From an uncultured Planctomycetota bacterium (GTDB lineage Bacteria > Planctomycetota > Phycisphaerae > Sedimentisphaerales > Anaerobacaceae), in assembly GCA_903927855.1 (NCBI GenBank), contig CAIYOL010000134.1:1-7035 (forward strand): 7,035 nt of DNA. Direction: 5' to 3'. Shown here piece by piece: positions 6,978 to 7,035 of this stretch. The stretch's first letter is position 1; the number at the start of each line of letters is the position of its first letter. A program made the translations under genes and the position numbers. The notes under the pieces were generated by a model. That model did no database searches, had not been told where the DNA came from, and saw nothing but the letters and a program-made list of their open reading frames with translations.

Positions 6978-7035
6978 ATATTAGATTAAGTTTGATATTT
7001 TTGACGTCGTATTTCATTGAACCTCCAGTTCACAA
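6974..7035 (+). CDS. Start of a probable GT4-type glycosyltransferase (cut by window edge)
   Basis: A GTG at 6974 overlaps the GT2 stop in the tight GTGA arrangement and opens a frame that stays free of stops to the window end: 20 codons plus two bases. The residues include SLIFLTSYFIEPPVH, which resembles the first beta strand and loop of many GT4 (GT-B fold) glycosyltransferases, whose N-termini often read like ILFLTSYFPP followed by Gly-Gly. The short 4-base overlap and the fit with the operon's theme support a real gene. There is no strong ribosome site, as is common for translationally coupled genes. Only the first few residues are visible, so the family call is tentative. Confidence 0.55.
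   Translation, partial: MNIRLSLIFLTSYFIEPPVH

Overview
The window reads as bacterial chromosome with compact, intron-free genes, moderate GC and many ATA/AGA/TTA codons. It holds two divergently transcribed gene blocks separated by a 226-base intergenic region. A DUF1573 envelope protein next to a MauE/DoxX-like membrane protein with a CGCFG motif is a pairing I associate with Planctomycetota, perhaps Phycisphaerae-like lineages. That assignment is an inference from gene content only; no rRNA or other marker is present.

Left block (minus strand, read right to left): a secreted DUF1573 protein with a six-unit proline-rich heptapeptide tail (1369-2604), then a MauE-like four/five-helix membrane protein fused to a thioredoxin-fold domain with a CxxC site (372-1334), then after a 117-base gap the N-terminal 84 codons of a membrane-anchored protein I do not recognise (1-254, cut by the window edge). 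The first two look like an envelope thiol/disulfide unit: electrons or disulfides could pass through the MauE-type membrane domain to the fused thioredoxin domain.

Right block (plus strand): a GT-C-fold polytopic glycosyltransferase (2831-4450), a lysylphosphatidylglycerol-synthase-TM/flippase-like membrane protein (4478-5461), a class I SAM-dependent methyltransferase of the Methyltransf_23 type (5504-6151), a GT2 family glycosyltransferase of the DQDD type (6144-6977, overlapping the previous gene by 8 bases), and the first 20 codons of what looks like a GT4-type glycosyltransferase (GTG at 6974, overlapping the previous stop by 4 bases, running off the right edge). Spacing and overlaps indicate one operon. 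Together these genes look like part of a surface polysaccharide or glycolipid assembly locus: GT2/GT4 enzymes and a methyltransferase working on the cytoplasmic side, and a GT-C enzyme probably using a lipid-linked sugar on the outer face of the membrane.

The intergenic region 2605-2830 carries one sigma70-like promoter candidate in each direction and a small imperfect inverted repeat just at the predicted start of the plus-strand transcript. I see no tRNA, rRNA, CRISPR array, insertion sequence or convincing intrinsic terminator.
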